From Actinomycetota bacterium (lineage in GTDB: Bacteria > Actinomycetota > Actinomycetes > S36-B12), in the NCBI GenBank assembly GCA_016717115.1, contig JADKGE010000001.1:744001-808000 (forward strand): DNA of 64,000 nt, given 5' to 3'. A model generated the notes under the pieces. The model saw only the letters and a program-made list of their open reading frames with translations. It did not search any database and was not told the DNA's origin. A program made the translations under genes and the position numbers. Below are positions 1-7,491 of the stretch, piece by piece; position 1 is the first letter of the stretch; every line of letters begins with the position of its first letter.

Positions 1-1512
1 CTCGGCCTGTCGAAGCGCTCCACCCTGCCACCACGCGAGCTGGCGGGCATCATCGCCGGTCGGCTGGCACAGATCCCCGGCATAGCGACCGCGGAGGTCG
101 CAGGCCCGGGCTTCGTGAATGTGCGGCTCGACTCGGCGACTCAGGGCGAGCTCGCGCGCACGGTGGTCGCGGCGGGAGACCTGTGGGGGCACGGCACGGC
201 GCTCTCCGGCCGGGTCGTCAACGTCGAGTTCATCTCAGCCAACCCGACCGGTCCGCTCCACCTCGGCCACACGCGGTGGGCGGCCGTGGGCGACGCGATC
301 GCTCGCGTCATCGCCGCCGCCGGCGCCACGGTGACCACGGAGTTCTACGTCAACGACCGCGGCGTCCAGATGGACAAGTTCGGCGCATCCGTGATGGCGG
401 CCGCGAACGGACGCCCGGTGCCCGACGACGGCTATCACGGGGGCTACATCCTCGACCTGGCTGCCCAGATCGTCGCCGATGATCCGACGATCACCTCGCT
501 GCCCGACGACGAGCAGTTGATCGCCTTCCGGGAGGCGGCGTACGCGGTTCAGCTGGCACAGCAGAAGCAGGTGCTCGACCTGTTCCGCACGCACTTCGAC
601 GTCTGGTACTCCGAGCGGTCGCTGTACGAGTCGGGGGCTGTCGAGCGTGGCCTGGCCAGGCTCCGCGAGCAGGGGCACATGTTCGAGCAGGAGGGCGCGA
701 CGTGGCTGCGCACCACCGATTTCGGCGATGACAAGGACCGGGTCCTGGTCAAGACCGACGGTGAGTACACGTACTTCGCGGCCGACACCGCGTACTACGT
801 CGACAAGCGGGCTCGCGGCTTCGACCTCGCGATCTACCTGCTGGGCGCTGACCACCACGGCTACGTCAACCGGCTCCGGGCCGTCGCGGCCTGTGCCGGC
901 GACGACATGGACGAGAACATCGAGGTGCTGATCGGCCAGATGGTGAAGATCACCCGCGGGGGCGAGGAGGTCAAGCTCTCGAAGCGCGCGGGCACGATCG
1001 TCACCCTTGACGACCTCGTCGAGGAGGTCGGCGTCGACGCCGCTCGCTACACCCTGTCCCGTTACCCGGCGGACTCGCCTCTGACCCTCGACCTCGAGGA
1101 GATGACGAAGGCCACGAACGACAACCCGGTGTTCTACGTCCAGTACGCCCACGCCCGCATCGCATCGGTGCTGCGCAATGCCGCAGAGCTCGGCATCGAC
1201 TGGCGTTCGGAGGAGTTCGATCCGGCGCTGCTCGACCACGAGCGCGAGAACAACCTGCTGGGGATGATCGGCGAGTTCCCCCGCATCGTCGCCGGCGCGG
1301 CCGAGCTCCGCGAGCCGCACCGGGTGGCGCGCTATCTCGAGGACCTCGCCACGGCGTACCACCGCTTCTACGACGTGTGCTGGGTGCTGCCCCGGGGTGA
1401 CGAGGATCTGGCGGGAATCCACGTGGCACGGCTGTGGCTGTGCGCCGCTGCCCGCCAGACCATCGCCAACGGCCTCGACCTGCTCGGGGTCAGCGCACCC
1501 GACCGCATGTAG
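1..1512 (+). CDS. argS: Arginyl-tRNA synthetase, 5' end cut by window edge
   Basis: Charges tRNA-Arg with arginine in the cytoplasm (class I synthetase). The reading frame is open from base 1, and the residues before the first in-window GTG (115) still look like the ArgRS N-terminal add-on domain, ending in AGPGFVN. The true start therefore lies upstream. The HIGH-type motif appears as ANPTGPLHLGHTR around bases 241-276 and the KMSKS-type motif as KLSKR around 972-986. An alpha-helical anticodon-binding (DALR) domain fills the C-terminus and ends in the family-typical LLGVSAPDRM. lysA follows 54 bases later with its own promoter, the usual actinobacterial neighbour. Identity is secure; only the first part of the gene is missing. 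Confidence 0.97.
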   Translation, partial: LGLSKRSTLPPRELAGIIAGRLAQIPGIATAEVAGPGFVNVRLDSATQGELARTVVAAGDLWGHGTALSGRVVNVEFISANPTGPLHLGHTRWAAVGDAIARVIAAAGATVTTEFYVNDRGVQMDKFGASVMAAANGRPVPDDGYHGGYILDLAAQIVADDPTITSLPDDEQLIAFREAAYAVQLAQQKQVLDLFRTHFDVWYSERSLYESGAVERGLARLREQGHMFEQEGATWLRTTDFGDDKDRVLVKTDGEYTYFAADTAYYVDKRARGFDLAIYLLGADHHGYVNRLRAVAACAGDDMDENIEVLIGQMVKITRGGEEVKLSKRAGTIVTLDDLVEEVGVDAARYTLSRYPADSPLTLDLEEMTKATNDNPVFYVQYAHARIASVLRNAAELGIDWRSEEFDPALLDHERENNLLGMIGEFPRIVAGAAELREPHRVARYLEDLATAYHRFYDVCWVLPRGDEDLAGIHVARLWLCAAARQTIANGLDLLGVSAPDRM

Positions 1513-1554
1513 CCCGCTGCACGTCACCATCGAACGGCGAAGGCGGCCATGGCC

Positions 1555-1566
1555 TAGCCTTTCGCC
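1555..1566 (+). promoter_or_regulatory. Leaderless -10 element of lysA
   Basis: TAGCCT at 1555-1560 is followed by exactly six bases and the lysA ATG at 1567. Transcription starting about seven bases after the hexamer would begin on the start codon, and no Shine-Dalgarno sequence is visible. No good -35 box is seen. The same layout recurs at many genes in this window. Confidence 0.5.
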
Positions 1567-2982
1567 ATGCGCGCTCATCCCGCTGGACCGCTTCACGCCG
1601 ACGTCGCCTCTTCGCACGAGAGCGTGGCGCGGCCGGCGACGCCGGCTGCGCTGAACCACCTGTCGAGCGCGGTGTGGCCGGCAAGCGCGCGTCGCAACGC
1701 CGATGGTGCCATCGAGATCGGGGGAGTGGACGTCCGCGATGCCGTTGCCGCGCACTCGTCCCCCCTCTTCCTGTTCGACGAGGACGACCTGCGCTCCCGA
1801 GCGCGCCGCTACCGCGATGCGTACGTGGGTGCCGGGGCGCGGCTGGTCTACTACGCGGCCAAGGCCTTCCTGTCCACGTCGGTGGCCCGCTGGGTGACTG
1901 AGGAGGGGCTGGGGATCGACGTCGCCTCGGGTGGGGAGCTCGCCGTCGCGCTGCGCGCGGGGGTTCCAGGTGACCGCCTCCTCATGCACGGCAACAACAA
2001 GTCGGTGGAGGAGATCGAAGCCGCCATCGCGGCGGGCGTCGGACGGATCGTCGTCGACTCGTTCGAGGACATCGTCCGGATCGCCGACGCCGCGGGTCGC
2101 GCCGGCGTCGTGCAGCCGGTGCTCGTCCGGGTGACGGTCGGTGTCGAGGCGCACACTCACGAGTTCATCGCCACCGCACACGAGGACCAGAAGTTCGGCC
2201 TCTCCCTGTCCACGGGAGCAGCGGACGAAGCGGTGCGACGCATCGCGAAGCTGCCGAGCCTGGCGCTCGTCGGCCTTCACTCGCACATCGGCTCGCAGAT
2301 CTTCGACGCCGCCGGCTTCCAGGTGGCCGCGGCCCGCGTTGTGTCGCTGGCGCAACGGCTCTGGGACGAGCAGGGCATCGAGGTGGAGGAGCTGAACCTC
2401 GGTGGCGGCATGGGCATCGCCTACGTCGACTCCGACGACCCGCTCGATGTGGCCGACATGGCCTTCCAGATCGGCGACATCGTTGGCAAGGAGTGCGCGG
2501 CAGCCGGCATCCCCCTGCCGACGCTCGCCTTCGAGCCCGGGCGGGCGATCGTCGGCCCGGCCGCGATCACCATCTACGAGGTGGGCACCGTCAAGCCCGT
2601 CGAACTCGATCGTGGGGCCGTGCGGACCTATGTCTCGGTCGACGGCGGCATGAGCGACAACATCCGCACGGCGCTCTACGACGCGGAATACACGGTCACG
2701 CTGGCATCACGCGAGTCGTCGGCGGAGCCGGTCCTGTGCCGGGTGGTGGGCAAGCACTGCGAGAGCGGCGACATCGTCGTGCGCGACGCCTGGCTGCCCG
2801 GCGACCTCGCGCCCGGTGACCTGCTGGCCGTCGCCGCCACGGGCGCCTACTGCCGCTCCATGGCGTCGAACTACAACTACCTGCCCCGCCCGGCAGTGGT
2901 CGCGGCGGCGCAGGGCCGGCTCGCCGTGCTGCTGCGCCGCGAGACGCTGGACGACCTGCTCGCCCTCGACCCAGGTGCCTAA
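1567..2982 (+). CDS. lysA: Diaminopimelate decarboxylase
   Basis: PLP enzyme of the last lysine step, meso-diaminopimelate to L-lysine plus CO2. The 471-residue product is a fold-III (alanine-racemase-like) decarboxylase. The PLP lysine is Lys99 in YYAAKAF; HSHIGSQIF, the glycine loop LGGGMGI and EPGRAIVGP for phosphate and substrate binding follow in the expected order. The start at 1567 gives the MRAH N-terminus typical of actinobacterial LysA and fits the leaderless -10 just upstream. Downstream a strong inverted repeat separates it from the convergent aquaporin gene. hom, thrC and thrB lie just beyond, so aspartate-family amino acid genes are grouped here. Confidence 0.96.
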   Translation: MRAHPAGPLHADVASSHESVARPATPAALNHLSSAVWPASARRNADGAIEIGGVDVRDAVAAHSSPLFLFDEDDLRSRARRYRDAYVGAGARLVYYAAKAFLSTSVARWVTEEGLGIDVASGGELAVALRAGVPGDRLLMHGNNKSVEEIEAAIAAGVGRIVVDSFEDIVRIADAAGRAGVVQPVLVRVTVGVEAHTHEFIATAHEDQKFGLSLSTGAADEAVRRIAKLPSLALVGLHSHIGSQIFDAAGFQVAAARVVSLAQRLWDEQGIEVEELNLGGGMGIAYVDSDDPLDVADMAFQIGDIVGKECAAAGIPLPTLAFEPGRAIVGPAAITIYEVGTVKPVELDRGAVRTYVSVDGGMSDNIRTALYDAEYTVTLASRESSAEPVLCRVVGKHCESGDIVVRDAWLPGDLAPGDLLAVAATGAYCRSMASNYNYLPRPAVVAAAQGRLAVLLRRETLDDLLALDPGA

Positions 2983-3046
2983 CGCCGACTGCACCGCCCC
3001 GCGTCAGTGACGCGCGTCTGAATGACGCTGGGCGGTGCAGTCGGCG
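2983..3046. terminator. Bidirectional hairpin between lysA and aquaporin
   Basis: Perfect 17-base inverted repeat: left arm 2983-2999 (starts CGCCGACTGC), right arm 3030-3046. Inside it, GCGTCA (3001-3006) can pair with TGACGC (3023-3028) after one mismatch. It directly follows the lysA stop and precedes the end of the convergent aquaporin gene. No T-run follows, so it is a stem-only, symmetric terminator candidate. Confidence 0.65.
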
Positions 3047-3058
3047 ATGGGGACGCGG

Positions 3059-3805
3059 TTACTCGCGCTCGGAGCCCGCGACCAGCTTCTCCGGCTCCTC
3101 GACCTCCGTGCGCGTGACCTTCCACAGGACCACGGCCAGGAGGGAGCCGACCAGCGGCGCGAGGATGAACAGCCACACCTGGCCGAGTGCGTCGCCGCCG
3201 GCGAACAGGGCCGGGCCGAACGAGCGGGCCGGGTTGACCGACGTGCCGTCGAGCGGGATGCCGACCAAGTGCACCAGCGTGAGGGTGAGGCCGATGGCGA
3301 TGCCCGCGAATCCGGGAGCGGCAACGCGCTCGGTGACGAGCAGGATGACCATGACGAATGCGCCCGTCAGCAGCACCTCGAGGACGAAGGCGCCCGCGAG
3401 GTTGATGCTGCCGTTGTCGTAGGAGTTGGTGCCGAGGCCGCCCGTGTAGTCGGTCACGCCGAAGGAGGAGACGAACAGCTTGAGGATCCCGCCGGCCAGG
3501 ATGGCTCCAAGGAACTGGGCGATCCAGTAGCCGACTGCCTCGTTGGCCGGCATGCGTCGGCCCAGGAGCATGGCGAGGGTGACCGCCGGGTTCACGTGCG
3601 CGCCCGAGATCGGACCGAAGGCGTACGCGATGCCCAGGAGAACCAGGCCGAACGCCAGCGCGACGCCGACGACGCCGTTGCCGGGCCCCTGGCCATCGAC
3701 GCCGACCTTGGCGGCGATGCCGAAGACGGCTGCCCCAACGGCGAGGAAGACGAGAAGGAAGGTGCCGATGAACTCGGCTGCGAGCTTCCGCGAAGCGGTA
3801 TTCAT
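3059..3805 (-). CDS. aqpZ: Aquaporin (MIP family), AqpZ-like
   Basis: Integral membrane channel for water or small neutral solutes. The 248-residue protein has the two hallmark NPA boxes, HVNPAVT in the first half and SVNPARSFGP in the second, in the six-helix plus two half-helix pattern of the MIP family. The arginine after the second NPA is the selectivity-filter arginine. A basic start followed by AAEFIGTFLLVFL is typical of AqpZ and its glycerol-facilitator relatives; water versus glycerol specificity cannot be settled by eye. It faces lysA tail to tail and diverges from hom. An AAAGG ribosome site lies about eight bases before the ATG, so this gene has a leader. Confidence 0.9.
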   Translation of the reverse strand: MNTASRKLAAEFIGTFLLVFLAVGAAVFGIAAKVGVDGQGPGNGVVGVALAFGLVLLGIAYAFGPISGAHVNPAVTLAMLLGRRMPANEAVGYWIAQFLGAILAGGILKLFVSSFGVTDYTGGLGTNSYDNGSINLAGAFVLEVLLTGAFVMVILLVTERVAAPGFAGIAIGLTLTLVHLVGIPLDGTSVNPARSFGPALFAGGDALGQVWLFILAPLVGSLLAVVLWKVTRTEVEEPEKLVAGSERE

Positions 3806-3926
3806 GACGTGCCTTTCGTGGATTGCCGATGCCAGCCACCGGTCACTTTGTGCGGAAATCGTCCCGCGCGGCCGTCAGTATGGTGCGAAGGCGCGCCAAG
3901 GCGCCAACCGGGTTCCTGCTCCGTCC

Positions 3927-3961
3927 ATGCACCTGAGAGGCTGTGCATCGGCACCACAGCC
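3927..3961 (+). promoter_or_regulatory. Two mutually exclusive leader hairpins before hom
   Basis: ATGCAC (3927-3932) pairs with GTGCAT (3943-3948), while GGCTGTG (3939-3945) pairs with CACAGCC (3955-3961). The two stems share bases 3943-3945, so only one can form. They lie 28-62 bases upstream of the hom start. No poly-T run follows the second stem, so classical attenuation is not shown. Confidence 0.3.
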
Positions 3962-3988
3962 CACCCGATCACTCATCAAGGAGCCTGC

Positions 3989-5290
3989 ATGTCGTCCGGC
4001 GAGTTGGCGCGGCCCCTGACCGTGGCATTGCTGGGTGGCGGCACGGTGGGATCGGAGGTGGCCCGCCTGATCTCCGAGAACGCCCACGACCTGACCGAGC
4101 GCGTGGGCGCCGACGTGGTTCTCACCGCCGTGGCGGTGCGCGACGCGTCGAAGCCGCGTCCGGGCATCGCGGCCGACCTCATCTCCGATGATGCGGCGGC
4201 CGTGGCGTCCAGTGGGGTGGACATCGTCGTGGAGGTGATGGGCGGCATCGAGCCAGCACGTTCCCTCATCCTGGCGGCCATGGAGGCCGGGTCCAGTGTG
4301 GTCACCGCCAACAAGGCGCTTCTCGCCGCGGACGGGGCCACCCTCTACGAGGCGGCCGCGCGAAACGGTGTCGACCTGTACTTCGAGGCAGCGGTGGCGG
4401 GCGCCATCCCGCTGCTGCGCCCGCTGCGCGAGTCGCTGTCGGGCGACAAGGTGACGCGGGTCCTGGGCATCGTCAACGGCACGACGAACTTCATGCTCAC
4501 CAAGATGGACGAGGAGGGCGTCGACTACGCCGACGTGTACGCGGAGGCCGCCGAGCTCGGCTACCTGGAGGCCGACCCGCGACTCGACGTCGACGGCCAC
4601 GATGCCGCAGCCAAGGCCGCGATCCTGGCCGAGTTGGCCTTCCACACCCGGATCACTCTCGACGACGTCTACTGCGAGGGCATCTCCGCCGTCACCCAGG
4701 AGGACATCCGGGCTGCCCAGCAGATGGGCTTCGTGATCAAGCTGCTGGCCGTCGCGGAGCGCACCGACGACGGGGTCATCGTCCGTGTCCACCCCACGAT
4801 GCTGCCGCGCAGCCACCCGCTCGCAAGCGTCCGCGGAGCGTTCAACGCGGTCTTCGTCGAGGCGGAGGCGGCGGGCGAGGTCATGTTCTACGGTCGCGGC
4901 GCGGGCGGCGCGCCCACGGCGAGCGCCGTTCTCGGTGACGTCGTCACGGCTGCCCGCAACCGGGTCGGTGGCGGACTCGGGCCGGGGGAGAGCACGTACT
5001 CGAACCTGCCGGTGCTGCCGATCGGTGCGGCCATGACGCGCTACTACGTGAACCTCGACGTTGCCGACCGACCTGGCGTGCTCGCCAGCATCGCCTCTGC
5101 CTTCGCCGACAACGGGGTCAGCATCCAGGTGGTGCGACAGGACGGCCACGGTGAGGATGCGGGACTGATCGTGCGCACGCATCGCGCCACGGATGCGGCG
5201 CTGCGAAAGACCGTGGAGCACCTGAGCCAACTGGACATGGTGAAGAGGGTCCACGGAGTGATGCGAGTCGAGGGCGAGGCGGGCGCATAG
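3989..5290 (+). CDS. hom: Homoserine dehydrogenase
   Basis: Reduces aspartate semialdehyde to homoserine, the branch point toward threonine and methionine. The ATG at 3989 follows an AAGGAG ribosome site at 3978-3983 and gives 433 residues. The frame stays open far upstream but without homology, so those earlier starts are rejected. The N-terminal dinucleotide fold carries LLGGGTVGSEVA (about residues 14-25). The central catalytic domain has VNGTTNFML and EADPRLDVDGHDAAAK. A C-terminal ACT domain (about residue 350 to the end) is where threonine feedback binds in actinobacterial enzymes. thrC begins two bases after the stop, so hom-thrC-thrB form one operon. Confidence 0.96.
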   Translation: MSSGELARPLTVALLGGGTVGSEVARLISENAHDLTERVGADVVLTAVAVRDASKPRPGIAADLISDDAAAVASSGVDIVVEVMGGIEPARSLILAAMEAGSSVVTANKALLAADGATLYEAAARNGVDLYFEAAVAGAIPLLRPLRESLSGDKVTRVLGIVNGTTNFMLTKMDEEGVDYADVYAEAAELGYLEADPRLDVDGHDAAAKAAILAELAFHTRITLDDVYCEGISAVTQEDIRAAQQMGFVIKLLAVAERTDDGVIVRVHPTMLPRSHPLASVRGAFNAVFVEAEAAGEVMFYGRGAGGAPTASAVLGDVVTAARNRVGGGLGPGESTYSNLPVLPIGAAMTRYYVNLDVADRPGVLASIASAFADNGVSIQVVRQDGHGEDAGLIVRTHRATDAALRKTVEHLSQLDMVKRVHGVMRVEGEAGA

Positions 5291-5292
5291 TC

Positions 5293-6351
5293 ATGGCACA
5301 CCAATGGCGTGGTCTCATCGAGGAGTACCGCACACGGCTACCGGTGACGGACCGGACCCCGGTGATCAGCCTGCGCGAGGGCGGCACGCCACTCGTCTAC
5401 GCGTGCGTGCTGAGCGAGATGCTCGACTCCGCGGTATGGCTCAAGTACGACGGAGCCAATCCCACTGGGTCCTTCAAGGACCGCGGCATGACGATGGCCA
5501 TATCGAAGGCCGCTGAAGCAGGCTCGAAGGCCGTGATCTGCGCGTCGACCGGCAACACGTCGGCGAGCGCTGCGGCCTACGCGACGAAGGCCGGCATGGT
5601 CAGCGCGGTTCTCGTCCCCGACGGGAAGATCGCCATGGGCAAGCTCGCCCAGGCGATCGTTCACGGAGCCACCCTGCTGCAGGTCGAGGGCAACTTCGAT
5701 GACTGCCTTCGGCTTGCGCGCGACCTGGCGGAGCAGTATCCGGTGGAGCTGGTCAACAGTGTCAACCCCTTCCGCATCGAAGGTCAGAAGACCGCCAGCT
5801 TCGAGATCGTCGATCAACTGGGTCGGGCACCGGACATCCACGCCCTGCCGGTCGGTAACGCGGGCAACATCACCGCGTACTGGAAGGGCTACTCCGAGTA
5901 CGCGGCCGACGGGACCTCCGACAGTCGCCCGCGGATGTGGGGTTTCCAGGCAGAGGGGGCCGCACCCATCGTCCTCGGACACCCGGTCGACAAGCCGGAG
6001 ACCATCGCCACGGCGATCCGCATCGGCAATCCGGCGTCGTGGGGCCTGGCTGAGGCGGCCCGCGACGAGTCCGGCGGCGTGATCGAGGCGGTCTCCGACG
6101 AGGAGATCCTCTCGGCCTACCGGCTGCTGGCGTCCCGCGAGGGCCTGTTCTGCGAGCCGGCCAGCGCCGCAGGAGTCGCGGGGATCATCAAGCGGCATGC
6201 GGCAGGGCTGCTGGACCCCGGGCAGACGATCGTGTGCACCCTCACGGGCAACGGGCTCAAGGACCCCCAGTGGGCCCTCGACGGGGCCGCCGACCCCGTC
6301 GTGATTCCCATCGACGCGGCCGCCGCGGCGCGCGCCCTCGGGCTGGAGTAG
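5293..6351 (+). CDS. thrC: Threonine synthase
   Basis: PLP enzyme converting O-phosphohomoserine to threonine. The 352-residue protein is the short fold-II form common in actinobacteria. The PLP lysine is Lys62 in NPTGSFKDRGM, followed by the phosphate loop GNAGN and the STGNTSASAAAYA segment. It begins two bases after hom and ends two bases before thrB, so the three genes are probably translationally coupled. No separate promoter is evident. Confidence 0.96.
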   Translation: MAHQWRGLIEEYRTRLPVTDRTPVISLREGGTPLVYACVLSEMLDSAVWLKYDGANPTGSFKDRGMTMAISKAAEAGSKAVICASTGNTSASAAAYATKAGMVSAVLVPDGKIAMGKLAQAIVHGATLLQVEGNFDDCLRLARDLAEQYPVELVNSVNPFRIEGQKTASFEIVDQLGRAPDIHALPVGNAGNITAYWKGYSEYAADGTSDSRPRMWGFQAEGAAPIVLGHPVDKPETIATAIRIGNPASWGLAEAARDESGGVIEAVSDEEILSAYRLLASREGLFCEPASAAGVAGIIKRHAAGLLDPGQTIVCTLTGNGLKDPQWALDGAADPVVIPIDAAAAARALGLE

Positions 6352-6353
6352 CC

Positions 6354-7280
6354 GTGTCGAGCCTTCGTCGCGAAGCCGTCCGGGTGGTTGTGCCCGCGAG
6401 CAGCGCCAACCTCGGTCCCGCCTTCGACTCGGCCGGCCTCGCGCTTGCCGTGTACGACGAGTACGTGGCCATGGCCACAGACGACGAGGGCCTGCTCATC
6501 GAGGTCGAGGGAGAGGGCCGAGGCACGGTGCCGCTCGACGAATCGCACCTGGTGGCGAGGTCGATGGTCGCAGGCTTCGAGTGGCTGGGCGTGCCGGCAC
6601 CCGGCTTCATCCTTCGCTGCATCAATCGCATTCCGCATGGCCGGGGACTCGGGTCATCGGCATCAGCGATCGTCGGCGGGATCGTGCTCGCGCGGGCGAT
6701 GGTCGATGATGGTCCCGAACGGATGACCGATAGCGACGTGCTGCAACTGGCCCTCCTCGAGGAGGATCACCCGGACAATCTGTCGGCCGCCTTGCATGGC
6801 GGGTTCACCATCGCGTGGCTCGAGGCCGACGGCTTCGGCGACCACATTCGCCTCGAGCCCCATGCCGACGTGCGGCCCGTGGTCCTGGTGCCCGGCTTTG
6901 AGGTGCCGACGAAGGCGGCTCGGGCGGTGCTGCCCGCAGCGGTGCCCTTCACCGACGCCGCCCTGAACGTGTCGCGCGCAGCACTGCTCGTGCATGCCAT
7001 GACGGCGGATCCGCGCCGGCTCATGTCCGCAACCGAGGACCGCCTTCATCAGGGGGCACGGGCCTCCTGCTACCCCGACTCGGTGGCTCTGCTGTCCCGG
7101 CTTCGGGATGCGGGCATCCCTGCGGTGATCTCGGGGGCCGGGCCGTCGGTCCTGGCCTTCGCGTCGGACGCTCAGATCGCCGTCATCTCCGCGGTCGTGG
7201 GCGACTCCGAGTGGAAGGTGGAGCGTGTCGAGGTGGCGCTCGAGGGCGCGCGGGAGGTGCCGCTGACCCCCATGACCTGA
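6354..7280 (+). CDS. thrB: Homoserine kinase (GHMP family)
   Basis: Phosphorylates homoserine to O-phosphohomoserine, the substrate of ThrC. The chosen GTG at 6354 lies two bases after the thrC stop and gives VSSLRREAVRVVVPASSANLGPAFDSAG, which matches the usual GHMP N-terminus; the earlier in-frame start would overlap thrC by over 100 bases. The ATP-binding GHMP motif is PHGRGLGSSASAIVGG. The C-terminal half has the second GHMP motif ISGAGPSVLAF. At 308 residues it is of normal family length. It is the last gene of the hom-thrC-thrB operon; the rho promoter starts just after the stop. Confidence 0.95.
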   Translation: MSSLRREAVRVVVPASSANLGPAFDSAGLALAVYDEYVAMATDDEGLLIEVEGEGRGTVPLDESHLVARSMVAGFEWLGVPAPGFILRCINRIPHGRGLGSSASAIVGGIVLARAMVDDGPERMTDSDVLQLALLEEDHPDNLSAALHGGFTIAWLEADGFGDHIRLEPHADVRPVVLVPGFEVPTKAARAVLPAAVPFTDAALNVSRAALLVHAMTADPRRLMSATEDRLHQGARASCYPDSVALLSRLRDAGIPAVISGAGPSVLAFASDAQIAVISAVVGDSEWKVERVEVALEGAREVPLTPMT

Positions 7281-7297
7281 TCGTCAGGCTCCCGGGG

Positions 7298-7491
7298 TGT
7301 TATGCTCTGCATGCGGATGACGGCTCCATGCCGAACCGCCGATCAGCGAACCCCGCCCCCGCTTTCTGGTGGTGGAGCTCCACCCGATCGCACGAAGCCC
7401 CCACCCGGTCAGTCACGGTCCCTCGTGGCGATCCCCTTGGGGAGCAACAGCCCTCACTCGTGAAGGCATCACCCATCGAAGGAAGTCATTC
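7298..7491 (+). promoter_or_regulatory. rho promoter and long leader
   Basis: An extended -10 (TGT followed by TATGCT at 7301-7306) lies just after thrB. The -35 is weak. Transcripts would carry a leader of about 180 bases that is C-rich, contains a short CCCCTTGGGG hairpin and ends with GAAGGAA before the GTG. Rho genes are often autoregulated through such leaders; the C-rich, poorly structured stretch could serve as a Rho loading site, but that is inference. Confidence 0.5.

Noticed and set aside
235..2355. Very long open frame on the minus strand opposite argS and lysA (706 codons)
   Set aside because: High-G+C third-position bias keeps antisense frames open; the product is low-complexity and the plus-strand genes have all family motifs.
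3035..3988. Extending hom upstream through the open frame to 3035
   Set aside because: The extension lies opposite the aquaporin gene and is not homologous; AAGGAG and the Rossmann start fix the ATG at 3989.
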